Part shown: positions 41,501 through 53,100 of the stretch, piece after piece
Layout: the number at the start of each line of letters is the position of its first letter
Position numbering within the stretch: position 1 is the stretch's first letter
NCBI GenBank assembly: GCA_024349245.1
Contig: JALDNG010000049.1
Span: forward strand, 1,725,001 to 1,789,000
Source: Neodontobutis hainanensis
Lineage: Eukaryota > Chordata > Actinopteri > Gobiiformes > Odontobutidae
Length of the DNA: 64,000 nt
Direction of reading: 5' to 3'
Translations under genes and position numbers: made by a program
The notes under the pieces: generated by a model
The model's input: the letters and a program-made list of their open reading frames with translations, nothing else
Databases searched by the model: none
What the model was told of the DNA's origin: nothing

Positions 41501-43889
41501 AACAATCACAATTATTTTACTATTATATAATTATAAGTAACTAAATATTACAACATGGCATTTTGAATATATTCTCTATTTTCTAAATGGCCATCTATGC
41601 TATTGTAATCTTAAAATATGTTCACGGATGCAACAAAGAAATGACCACCAGACAGTTTACAAAAGTTTTGAAACCAAGGCAGCTTCTGAGTTTTCAAAGT
41701 AAAGGAATAGAAGGAAAATATAGCACTGTGGACATAGCCTCAAAACTTTCCATATTGGTCACATTTTGTACTCTGTTTTTGTAGACATGCCTCTTTAATT
41801 TATCCTCTGATTTTTTTTTTTTTTTTTTTTTTATAGGGTTCACGTCTGTAGGCAAACCTTTTATGTTTGATTTAAAAATTGTGTACGAAAATGTACATAT
41901 CCCAGACATTTGCAACACTACAATGCAATAATTTCTAACATACATAAATAAATGTTCCTTTTTAAATGAGCTTCTAGGTATGTTTCTCTTCTTTGCCTCT
42001 GTCTGTCTAGATGTGTGGGCATGCCTCTTTGTCTCTGTGAGGTGTGACATGCCTGCTCGAGGAGGGAGCAGCTGTGCATTGGACCTTGTCTGTGTTGTGC
42101 TGCCATGCCCTGTCATTGGTAGCCGTCTGTTGGCAGCAGCCTGTGCTGGAGGGTTGCAGTCTGGGCACTATCCTTCCACAGTGTCATATGGTGAGCTTTC
42201 AATGTGCCAAGCAATACCTACTGTGTTTTCCTACACAGCTGTATGACAGAATACACCTCCAAAACCTGGACAGTATGCCATCGTGCTGCATTTTTAGACG
42301 GGTTTGTGAGACTATGGTGCTTAGGGGAGAATCAGGGCTTGTAAGAAATTTGGAAGGAGCAGTGTTTTTCTCCTCTCATCCCAGTCGCTATTAGTGGAGT
42401 ACTTTCCTGTTTGTCCATTATCTGTGCATCATCAGGCAGACCATTATCCCATTATGTTTAGCATCTGTGGTCCAAATGCTTACTGGAAATGAGTCCCCGC
42501 AAAGGCCAGTGAAAGGTAGATGTTACTATCAGGCAGCTATTCATAGCCAGGCCAACAGGTGTAGAAGTATTACATTTAAAAAGTCCACATTAAAAAGCTT
42601 CCATGCAGGCTTTGGCAGCACAGAGAAACATTGCTGTTTTAGGAAGAGCCAGAGAACCCTTTTGAAGTGAAAGCATCAAGAATGCAAGTCACCATCTGAG
42701 CTCATGTCCCGGGCCTGTGTTATATTCAGGTCAATTTTAACAAGCATTTGTTTTTCCTGTTTGGCTCAGGTGGCTGGTCCACCTGTAGCACCTCTTTGTT
42801 ACCATAAAATACCATGGTACACTTCAGGGCCACAAGATCTCCTTTTTACTTTATTTTACACATATTTAAATTAATATAACACACAGAGGTTTGCTTTTTT
42901 AATGGTAACATACTGTGAGATCCCACATGTATTTGTTTATGTGCTGAATACAAACATGCTGCTGGGCTGTGTAAATCAGCTTACAGAGGCATTGTGCTGG
43001 CTGGGCTGACTGTGGTGCCTGTTTTGCTGACGAAGCATTTACTGTGTGTAGTGTAAGCACCCAGAGCCATAAACACGTGCATGTGCGGCCGTGTGTATGA
43101 GCTCACTTTCTTATCCTGTAACATAGCTCACATGGGTCCAGGCACCCAACCTTCTGTCTGTCTTAACTCCAGTGGGATAGATTTCACACCTGCCCTGCCT
43201 CCCCTGGTGTTCCCTCAGTGGACAAGACTGAATACTGCACTGCAGCCCTGATGCTCTGGATGATGGCAAAGGCTATGCAGCACCCATTTCTTTTTATTGA
43301 TTCAGGGGATTATAGACACTCAGCAGCCAGATGTAGTATGTGTAACTGTCTAGACTCATAAAAGCCTGCTCTGTGTTTCTGTCTGAGCACAAGATAAATG
43401 TACAGCAGAAATCCTCCTCTGGTGTTCCTTTTTTAGAGGCTGTGCTTCATTAAAGAGCTACTCTTGTGTTTTGTTTTTCAAGAAATGCTTGTGAATTGCT
43501 GCCAGCCAACTAAATGTCATTCTTCCTGTGACTTGCTACTCATTTAAATGGAAGTTTGTTTGAAGTGAGAGAACTTTAGAACTGTTCACAGTGAACTGTG
43601 GAGCCGGGGTTCATGCAAAGAAACGGGAATGCATTTCAGCAGCTATTCGTTTCCAGTGACAGGAGCACTAATAGCCAAGGTACAACTCGCTGAATGGACT
43701 TGGCAACCCTTACAGAGAAGTCTTGCGTCCTTGACCCAGTTTGTGCTTTTATGTTTGCAGAACTTAGTCATGCTGTAGCTTCTTTGCCAGAAAGCACATT
43801 TGTATTGTTTATAGCAAAGAAATGTTCTCTTTAATCTTTTTTTCTTTTACTAATATCCTATACTATTCCTGTTTTTTTTTTTTTCACAG
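35501..43889 (+). other. mafg: Probable large 5' intron of mafg
   Basis: About 8.4 kb without coding exons. It contains T homopolymers (about 37419-37435 and T22 around 41811-41832) and pyrimidine-rich stretches such as 41140-41220. A compositionally distinct block at 40420-40780 is GC-rich and could be a regulatory element. The intron assignment rests on the acceptor at 43890 and the CpG-rich region upstream. Confidence 0.4.
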
Positions 43890-43926
43890 ACCATCCAGTT
43901 GCACAGGAGGACCCGGCTCTCGTGGC
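43890..43926 (+). other. mafg: mafg 5' UTR part of the first coding exon
   Basis: A long T tract followed by TTTTCACAG|ACC forms a strong acceptor 37 bp before the ATG, showing that the exon carrying the start codon has a spliced 5' UTR. Confidence 0.7.
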
Positions 43927-44494
43927 ATGACTACCACAAACAAGGGAAACAAGGCCTTGAAGGTAAGCACAGTGCTCCAGACACATTGGGGAAGGATTTT
44001 AAATATTGATTAAAAAAAAAACCTAAGGAAAGTCTGTTTTTCAGGTGAAGCGGGAGCCAGGGGAAAATGGCACCAGCCTGACTGATGACGAGCTGGTGAC
44101 CATGTCCGTACGGGAGTTAAACCAGCATCTCCGGGGCCTTTCCAAAGAGGAAATCCTTCAGTTAAAGCAGCGGCGGCGTACCCTGAAGAACCGTGGCTAC
44201 GCTGCCAGCTGCCGGGTGAAGCGCGTTACCCAAAAGGAGGAGCTGGAGAAGCAAAAGGCTCAGCTGCAGCAGGAGGTGGACAAGTTGGCTACAGAGAACG
44301 CCAGCATGAAGGTGGAGCTGGATGCACTGCGCTCAAAGTATGAGGCCCTTCAGAGCTTTGCCAGGACTGTGGCCCGTAACCCTGTCACAACCAGGGGACC
44401 TATGGCCTCTGTCATAGGGCCCCTCATCCCTGGTAAAGTAGCCGCCACCAGCGTCATTACCATTGTTAAATCCAAAACTGAGGCTAGATCGTAG
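43927..44494 (+). CDS. mafg: Small Maf transcription factor MafG
   Basis: Small Maf bZIP factor that dimerises with NRF2, NFE2, BACH and similar proteins to bind MARE/antioxidant response elements in the nucleus. It lacks a transactivation domain. Two coding exons, 43927-43962 and 44045-44494, give 161 residues (human 162). Visible parts are MTTTNKGNKALK, the VKRE SUMOylation consensus around Lys14, the Maf extended homology region (about 25-50), the basic region RRRTLKNRGYAASCRVKR (about 55-72) and a leucine zipper (about 75-125). The C-terminus ends in TSVITIVKSKTEARS, which is diagnostic for MafG over MafK or MafF. The ATG begins the protein right after the 5' UTR acceptor, with good spacing. 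Teleosts often keep two mafg copies; which one this is cannot be told. Confidence 0.97.
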
Positions 44495-47400
44495 TAGCAG
44501 AATGGATAGGAGGGAGATTTTCGAGACCCGTCAGTGCATTGTAACATGGCACTGGACCGGCTGTGTGGCTGGTCTTTAGCACTAAAACTTAACTATGCTT
44601 TCCATTTGAATTGATATTGAAAAATTGGATCTCGGGTTTCCCAATTCCTGAAAATGTGGATTTTCAAAATACCATAGGAAAATATGTTTTTGGTTTAAAA
44701 AAAAAAGGTATTAATATTGGCATCTAAATTATTAAGTGTAGGCTTTTTCGATTTTATACCATGCTGTTTTTTATCCTAATAATTGGGAATGGTACCCATC
44801 AATGACAACACAGCCTCGAGAAATAAGTGACTATTCCTCAATACTCAGTGAACAAGCCAGCACCTGTTTTGATCTAAACCTTTTTGCTTGTTATTATGCA
44901 CTGACTATGAATGACAAATTCAAGCAAACTGTTGGTAAGTATGTTACTAGTGTCTTTAAAACAGCCTGATGTACCCAAAACTACTAAATTTGTTTGGTTT
45001 TTATGGTTTTGTCTGTCAAAAAATAAGCATGAAATAATGCTACCAAACTCTGCATTTATTTCTGTTTATGCCTTTTTGGCAGACTTAAATGAACTTGTCA
45101 TTGTCAATATGACTGGTAGATGCAATAATATATGTATGCACTGAAAGTACAAAGAGGTCTTGCATATTTATGGTAATTTAAAAAATGATCAGCAGTTCTA
45201 AAAGATATTGTTTTGAAGGCGAGTGCCATTCTAATGTGACAAGCTTCCTCGACAATATCTGCAAACCTGAATGTTATTACAGTAATATCCTCATGTTTTG
45301 TGGGGACATTGAAACCACAAACATTTTGAAACATAACCTTTTTTTGCTCATATAGTAAATGTTTTGTTTAAAAAAAAAAATTGATTGCATTTTTTTGTAA
45401 TTAACAAGGCCGTCAAATATTTCCAAAACAAAACTTTACACTAGCTTTACGGTTTGAATTGTTAAAGTGTAGAAAACTTTGTCTAATGTTTAGTTTCCAT
45501 TTTTTATTACTAGGTAGATTACTTCCATTGTTTATAGAAATACTGAAAAAAAAAACAAAAAAAATATAAATTCCTGTGACATCTTTTTTGCAATTGTACC
45601 GAAAGTGGCTTACTATTGAAGTCTGATAGCTTTTCTAGTGACTAGGCGCGTACTGTGGGGTAGCGCGTGATGTGACGTGTAAGTGACAAGTTGGCAGTGT
45701 CGTTCACTGTATAGATGTCAAAGCTGTGCTATTATAAAACAAATCTGTAGAGCTAAATTAGGTGGTGTAAACAAGGTCAATTGTCTTTGTGCGTAATGGC
45801 ATCTGTGATATCCCTTCGCTTCCTATGTGTTTGTTACAAATCATATTGTCATTACAAGTTTACCACTTTGAGCCATGTAAGACAGAATCTTGTGAAATAG
45901 TGTTTGGGTATTCCAAAAAGCTGCAACTTAATAATAATAATAATAATAGTACATCAAATTTGTATAGTGCTTTTCAGGGGACGCAAAGACGCTTTACATA
46001 CATATTACACATTGAATTGTTAGGGTTTTTTTTCTGAATCCTAACGCAACATTGTTATATTGGAATTTGACTAATGGTTGCACCTGGTGCTTCTTCATCA
46101 TAAATGCCTTTTTATTATTTGGAAGATTTCATATTGCATTCATTCCAGACACTTAATTGGCCTGAACTGAACTTTGTGACTGATCTTTCAAATGTATCCT
46201 TTGCCTGAAGGATGAATGGAACAGGACTGATTACAATTTTTGATACCAAAATTCAGTTGGAAAAACCTTAACAGAAGCATATCAATGAACCTAAACAGCG
46301 CAGCATTACGTAGTAAGAATTCACCCACTGAACTTAAGTATAGAAGTGGTAGGCTTCTATAGAGGGTTTATATGCACTAAGCTCCTGCTTGTTTTGCTCA
46401 GGACAAGACAGGTCACTCTAAAAATGAACAAACTATTTTCGATGAGAAGCAGGAATGGCAGCTCTTTTCTGTTTAACTCCCTCTTTTTTTATAATAACCA
46501 TGTCATAAAGGGCTTTTTCAAACCACAGTTGGAAAGAGACACAGCACGACCACTTAGAATAACAATCAACAGCAGCTGCCAGCAGTGCTTCTTGTTCTCC
46601 TCCTCTTCTTGTGCCAAGTGTCACATCCCTCTCACAGTCCTCTAAAAGGAATTTACCCGTGAAACCGCTTTTACAACTCAAGGTGAAACTAGTATTTGGG
46701 TAATGACTTCATCAGAACGCACCTCATTCAGCTCTCACTCTCCTGCTGGTCAGAACGTCTAACAGCGTGGTGAGCTGCAGTGACGGTCTCAGAAGCGCAG
46801 CTCCATGCTCGAGACCTGGTTGTTGGTTAAACGTTGCGCGAGTACCTTATCCTCACAAGCTATTTACATTGACTGGTTAACTGTGGGAAAATGTATATCC
46901 GATTCTCTGCATAGCCCAGTATTGATGTTGACGTCCTTATTGCTGTGGCAGTGTTGTGGAGTAAATCTTTTTTCGTGTCAAGTGTCTTTTAAGGTGTTCA
47001 GAGCAGCACCGATTGACCAATCTCTCAGTCTGCGCTAAAGATGGCTGTCTCTCACACAGGTGTATAGTATGTAGCTCCAGTAGGTATTAATGACTATTGT
47101 GAAAAAGTGACCCTTAATATGCAACTCAGTGGAAGGTGTGAAAGAGTAGTTAAGAGTAATCAATATTGTCACAGTGACTATGGTCTGTTATTTAACTGAT
47201 TCTTGCCGTTTTGTAGGTTATTTGTATCATATTCTTTTCCCCATTCTGCACTCCAGGATCAAGAGCAGTTGGCCCTTGTTCTTAATGTCATATTACACTG
47301 TATGTGAGAGGAGTTATGAGGCAGTTGCACTCAAGCTTTACTCACTAATCTTAAATGAACTGATTTATTCATCCATAAATAAGACGTGGGGGTTAGCAGT

Positions 47401-48110
47401 TCAGTGTTCGAGTTTGTGCACTGTCTAAAATCGATGATACTACAATGTATTCACTCACAAGGGCCATTTGCAATATTTATTTATTTATTTCTTTTTGTAT
47501 GACTGCTGTGTGACTGTACTGTTCTTCTGCTGCTACACCAGTCATTAATGCTTATCGGCTGTAGCATCATCCACATTTTTACATTTAGATGTCACTGTGT
47601 GTTTTTGAAATTGATCTTAACACTGTAAGTTATTCTGCAGATTTGAACTGGTTCTAGCTTTTTCTTTGTTATTTATGTTGTTACATGTTAGAGAGGATAA
47701 ACTAAAGCATATAGATCTGGAGACATTGTCTTTTTCCATGAAATATTGCGTTGTAACAGTTGACTGTGCAGTTTGTTTCTTTCATGGAGTGGGTCTGTGT
47801 TTTGAAGCTATAAAAATCTGACTATGGTAAGGAATACAAAGTTATTATTCTGTTTGTTATTTTTCTGTATGGGTTGTAATAAAATATTGCAGTACTTTGT
47901 ATGAAAAACAGACAATAGTTAATTGTAACTATTTATAAAATTAAATTATTGTACTTTTTCAATCTGTAGATAAGTACTATGTATTCATATACAGTAACAA
48001 CTGTGGATTTAAACGTGATTCTTCGAGGTGTCTAAGTTATTGATGTACATATTGTATGTTTGTTGATACAGCTTACTTTATTTTCTATAAGACTAATAAA
48101 ATGTTTTGAA
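44495..48110 (+). other. mafg: Long mafg 3' UTR
   Basis: About 3.6 kb of AT-rich noncoding DNA with T-rich and ATTTA-like stretches, ending near AATAAA at 48095-48100. Another AATAAA lies around 47879. Mammalian MAFG also has a multi-kilobase 3' UTR. The extent here is inferred from poly(A) signals only. Confidence 0.5.
45928..46010. repeat. (AAT)n plus interspersed-repeat fragment
   Basis: An AAT microsatellite (about 45928-45949) is followed by sequence resembling the GTATAGYGCTTTTC...CAAAGACGCTTTACA motif that recurs in many fish genomes at the ends of degenerate transposable elements. It lies in the presumed mafg 3' UTR. The repeat family is not identified. Confidence 0.5.
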
Positions 48111-48119
48111 AAAGGCTTC

Positions 48120-49800
48120 TTAGCAATGACTGAGGCTCATGTCTTTGAATAGCTTTTAAACACTGTTCAAATTAGGTTTTGTCATTTTGTGGCGTCATTG
48201 ACCCAGTTTGATACTTGTAAAAATAAGCTGGCGGGGAAAGCTTTTGCCATCCAGGGTGGGTTTTAGAAGACAGCGATCATTTAGATGGCACGATTTCTTT
48301 TTCTGTGATCCAAAAAAAGCTTTTGGGCGACCCAGTTTGGCTAACCTCAGTGGACATATTTTTGGCCCGACACAAGTAAAACATTAGAGTCATGAAGGAT
48401 GTCTAGGTGTGCTTGTCCTAGATTAGAAGGAGTAGTGAGTTAGTCATCTCTGCTCCCTATGGGCCTTTGGAGCCCCCTCTGTTTCAGCACACCTCATCAA
48501 ACATCAGCCTCCTCAGCAGCGCTTCAACCCCTGCACATTCAAAACACATCTCCAGAGAAAACATGCACAGACAAAGAGACAGATGGCTGAGGACAAGCTA
48601 CATCTTAGCACTTCATCCTGCAGGGCAAGTCTAAACCCCCGTGTCTTTGCACCGCTCCAACATCAGATTGTTCCACCTTTTCTTAAGTGGAGTCTCCAAC
48701 AGGTCTGGGTGACCTGTGCCTTAAAGAGCCCCCTCTCCCTCCTTAGGTGTCTGCCCCAGACAACCGGACGGCCTCTGAAGACTTGATTAATTTGGTGGGT
48801 TGGGTTAAGGTGGGGTGGTGGGCAATCTAGGACAGCATTCTTCATCTTCACCCACTTCTGCAGCAGGTGCCTGCCCCAATTCTTAGACAACAGCCTCCTG
48901 TACAATTAATGTTACCATCCTCATCAGCAAAGCGGTTCATTTACCGGCTGCCAAAACCTGGAACGAGATAACTCTAAGCAAATAAGCAATGTGACTGAGA
49001 AGTAAAAGAACAATATCTTTACATAAATCTGGCCTAATTACTTTACAAAATTTAAAATTACAAATCTATACATTAGAAATTGTCATTATAGTAATAACAT
49101 ACTAGGACGATATTTCAAAAACAAAAAGATCCCATTAAGTTTGTGCTATTGTCCACATCAAATTCCACACTGTTGAAAAGGTGGGACAATAGGTTGTTCA
49201 AGATCAACGCTTTCGAGTTTAAACCATATAAGCAGCTCTATAGTGCCCCCTGCTGCTCTAGATTTGCAAACACTAAATGGGTTTCAGCTGGCTCCACTAC
49301 ACCTAGTGTTGAAATAATAATAGGTCTACTTGCCCGCTCAAATTTCTCTAGGCAGCGTTGATGTTTGTGACTGCACTTATTAACTTACAATCTGTGTTCC
49401 GGAATTGTATGTATAAATGTATCTGTCGGTTGAATGATTCTGAAGGCTTCCATACAATAACCTATCCAAGTTGTGGAGACACTGATACAACTGTCTTTGT
49501 AAAATGTCTTTTTACCTTTGTTTTATATTTTTGTACTATTTGTTTTAATTATTGCGACCATGAGTAGCTACGTAATAAAGTTGAATTGAATTGTAGGTTA
49601 CCTTATGCACTACATTTTAGGAAATTCTCTTTTAATATTTTAGTTTGCTAATTAACAAATGCCTGCGTCTATTTGATCTTTTCAGACATTTTAAGATGGA
49701 TATTTAAAAAAATATGGTCGTAGTGTAAAAGGGATCATAGTACACACATGGCAAGGAATCAAATGCAGTTTTCCACAGAAGGATCATGTGACAGTGGCAC
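48120..49800. other. Spacer between mafg and pcyt2; no SIRT7
   Basis: No coding exon is seen on either strand. SIRT7 occupies this place in mammals, but no sirtuin motif (such as GAGIS or HG) in a spliced frame could be found. A higher-complexity block at 48560-48900 could be regulatory. Around 49360-49593 the sequence ends in AATAAAGTTGAATTGAATTG, which looks like the 3' tail of an old LINE-type element. Confidence 0.5.
49574..49593 (+). mobile_element. Possible LINE 3' tail
   Basis: AATAAAG is followed directly by a short GAATT tandem repeat, a structure often left at the 3' end of non-LTR retrotransposons. No reverse-transcriptase remnant is recognised nearby, so this is a weak call. Confidence 0.25.
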
Positions 49801-49979
49801 ACGTTATTACGTAACATGTCGGTTGTGTGCGCCGGCTGCAGACCGGCTCTAAGCAACAATAAGCCGTAACCAAGAGAGAATCTGACTCCCCCATTTGTCA
49901 AAATAATAACACATAAGAGCACGAAGCGTGGTTTTTCATTTTGCGTTTCTGATTAAACGGTATCCTTGAGCTTGCTGAA

Positions 49980-50160
49980 CGCTGCGTCGTGCGTCTTTGC
50001 GTCGCGGGTAGAGGCGTTGGCGCATCCTCCTGCACTGTGGGCTAAGTACTATCGCTGCCGCCGCTGCTGCTGCTGATACAGACACACAACCGACTGTCCT
50101 GCACGGGATCAGAGCACATACTGGGCAGATTCACCCTGTGCCTATTAGGCTATCGCCAAA
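49980..50160 (+). promoter_or_regulatory. pcyt2: pcyt2 promoter/5' UTR, GC-rich
   Basis: A CpG-rich stretch with a short (GCC/GCT)n run at about 50056-50075 lies just before the pcyt2 ATG. There is no TATA box, as expected of a housekeeping-type promoter. The start site is not determinable. Confidence 0.45.
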
Positions 50161-53100
50161 ATGATTAAGAACGGCCATCACCAGCATCCAGCGAACGCAG
50201 CAACAGGGAAAGACACGGACACGACCCCCGCTGCAGCAGTGTGCAGTCCCGAGAAGAGGAGGCTCAAGATCCGGGTGTGGTGCGACGGCTGGTGAGTACA
50301 GAGTTAAGCTGATTGTCTGATGCTCAGTGTGGTATCTTTTCATCATTTGAATGTGGTAAGCTCCATCTGTTGCCCGGGCAGGCCTGCTGACGGCTATAAG
50401 ACTGTCCCACTCAAGACTCATGAAGGCATCAGCATTCCCAAAACATTTTTAACTCGTGTTCTTACGCGATAGCTTCACTGATCCATATAATCCCATTGCA
50501 GGGTTCATTTAATGACATTACATTTTATTAGTTTAGCCCAGTCTCCATCCCAGTTAACACAATTAGGCCTAGGCTACATAACACTAGCCAGATTCATATT
50601 TGTGCTGAAGCTGCACTTGATTGTTACTTTCTATTCGGCTACCTTACGGGCCCTTCACGATGTGCCCAACATTTATATGGCAGTTTAGGGCACAGCTGGA
50701 CTCAAACAGGAGTCCAGCCAAGACTAAACCTGGGAATGAACAGGACTAAACCAGGACTATGGCCTAGCCTTCCAAAGAGGGCTAACCTGTGACTAAATCA
50801 AAAGGACTTAATTTGGACTAACCCAGAGCATTTTTGTGTACACATGCATACCACTGTTGTAGTAACACAGTGTGACCGATAGGCCACCAGAATGGAAGGA
50901 GTTGAAGGTTTTACAGCTGTGCAGCCGTCGTAATAGTTCACATACAGCTGCAGGAATGGGACCCAGCCAATTTATGCCACTATAAGAATAACTTTTTGAG
51001 ATTTAGTACTTTGGCTTTAACTTGAAATTGTTCATAAATCAAAAAATTGTTGAATTACAGGTAAGAGGCCATGTAGCGATTTTATGTTGATATGAGTTGG
51101 TTTTGGTGAACAGGTGTGGGAAATGTGTGTATTGCATCTGCTTAAGATATTATATTCAGTCCAGCTCGTACAAGTAATGTACAGCAGCTGGCCTTGCCGT
51201 TCACTGGCAATATCTGTGTATGAGGACCAGAATCATGGTGCCTTTCTCTCGTAAAACTCCTGTCATTTAGTTGTGGCTGCCTAACACTGGTTTGGTGGAA
51301 TGTTACAAAATATTTGGGATGCCACAATATTAACCGGTGGGATGAGCACGCAAAGAGAGCCTATGTCAACAGGGCTCATGACATTAACCCCTCTAACCCC
51401 TGCCGCCCACACCTGCTACTCCCTCTGCTATTTGCGGATAGCCATGCCCATCACTGGCCACATTGTCTCTGTAACTGGACATCACCACCACACTCCTACG
51501 GAAAGAGCACAATACCCTCCTTGACACATAGGAGATGCACTGTTAATGTTAGCTATGCTCCTCAAAGCTGCTACAGTTAAAGATCCCTTGTTAGATGAGG
51601 ACTGACGATTGTTAAGAAGGTGTTAAAGTCCACTTCCACTGTGTACCAGCTGACACTGTGACTCTATACACTGTAAACATAAGCTGTACAAAAAAAAACA
51701 TTCCAATAAGGACAATCTTACATATATTATATCCCTGTTTTGCCTCACATTGAACATACAAACATTTTATTGTCCACACTGTGTATACATTTAAGCTCAG
51801 TCCTTGTGATGCTACAGTGCGGTTTGGGTGTCTGTTAACAGTTTCTATTAAATGAATATTTCATTGCAGCACTGTTACACTGTCAGGATCCATCCCCCTC
51901 TAATAAATACAACAGGAATACAGTAGCATGTTGGCCACCCACCTGGTGTTCCTGTGCATTCAGATGGTAATATCCCAGAGCATCCTCGTGGCCTTACATA
52001 ACACTGTCAAGGACTTAGCTGCTTTTTGTTTTTTTTATTAACCCCTTAAATGAACCCTCACCCTTTAGATATACACACACATTGTCATTATTGGGAGTTT
52101 GTGTAACTCAAGACGAATCAACAAAAGATGGCTCACAGATTGAGTTGAAGGAGAACATTGTATTTAAACTCAAATCAGAGCACATTCCAATAGGCACAGG
52201 GTTTATATTATGTTCTGCTTTTTGCCTATGACATTCATTGTGATGTTATATACTGTACATGCAAGATGGACATCTGTGCTGATCTCGTTATCCAGATGCC
52301 ATTGAAGCTTTGGTAGAGTAAAGAGGAAAGAAGCTTGTCTTTATGTTGAGACTTTAACTCACAACTTATTATGAGTAATGGCTTTATTCTGCCATTTTAT
52401 TTCCCAGCTATGACATGGTCCATTATGGTCACTCTAACCAGCTGCGACAGGCCAAAGCCATGGGAGATTACCTCATTGTCGGAGTACATACAGACAGTAA
52501 GAAGAAAGCTTCTTTTTTTGTCTTCTTTCCTTTTATTTTCTGCACATGTCATCTCAAATATTGGAATGCATTGGATCTATGCATTTTGTTTATTTGTCTT
52601 TAGCATACCATGATTATCAGTGGGGCACCACTTGTGCCCTATACATTCAGGTGCTTTAGCACTTTGATATTGGAACTAAGTGATTGTATTTCACAGAACA
52701 CTACAACTTCTCAACATTTTTGTCAGAATCCACTTTTAATGAAGACTTATTATTTTTATTAAGGTGAGATTGCAAAGCACAAAGGTCCGCCGGTGTTCAC
52801 TCAGGAAGAAAGATACAAAATGGTGCATGCAATAAAATGGGTAGATGAGGTCATTGAAGGGGCACCTTATGTCACAACACTTGAGACACTCGACAAATTC
52901 AACTGTGACTTCTGTGTACATGGAGGTACCTCTGACTTTAATACATTCCTATATAACTACATTAAATGTATAAACTGCATTGATTAGTTCTACCTTATAT
53001 GTTGACTTTAAATTGTTCATTGTTGTAGATGATATAACACTAACAGTGGATGGGAAGGACACCTATGAAGAAGTAAAGAAGTCTGGGCGGTACAGGTAAG

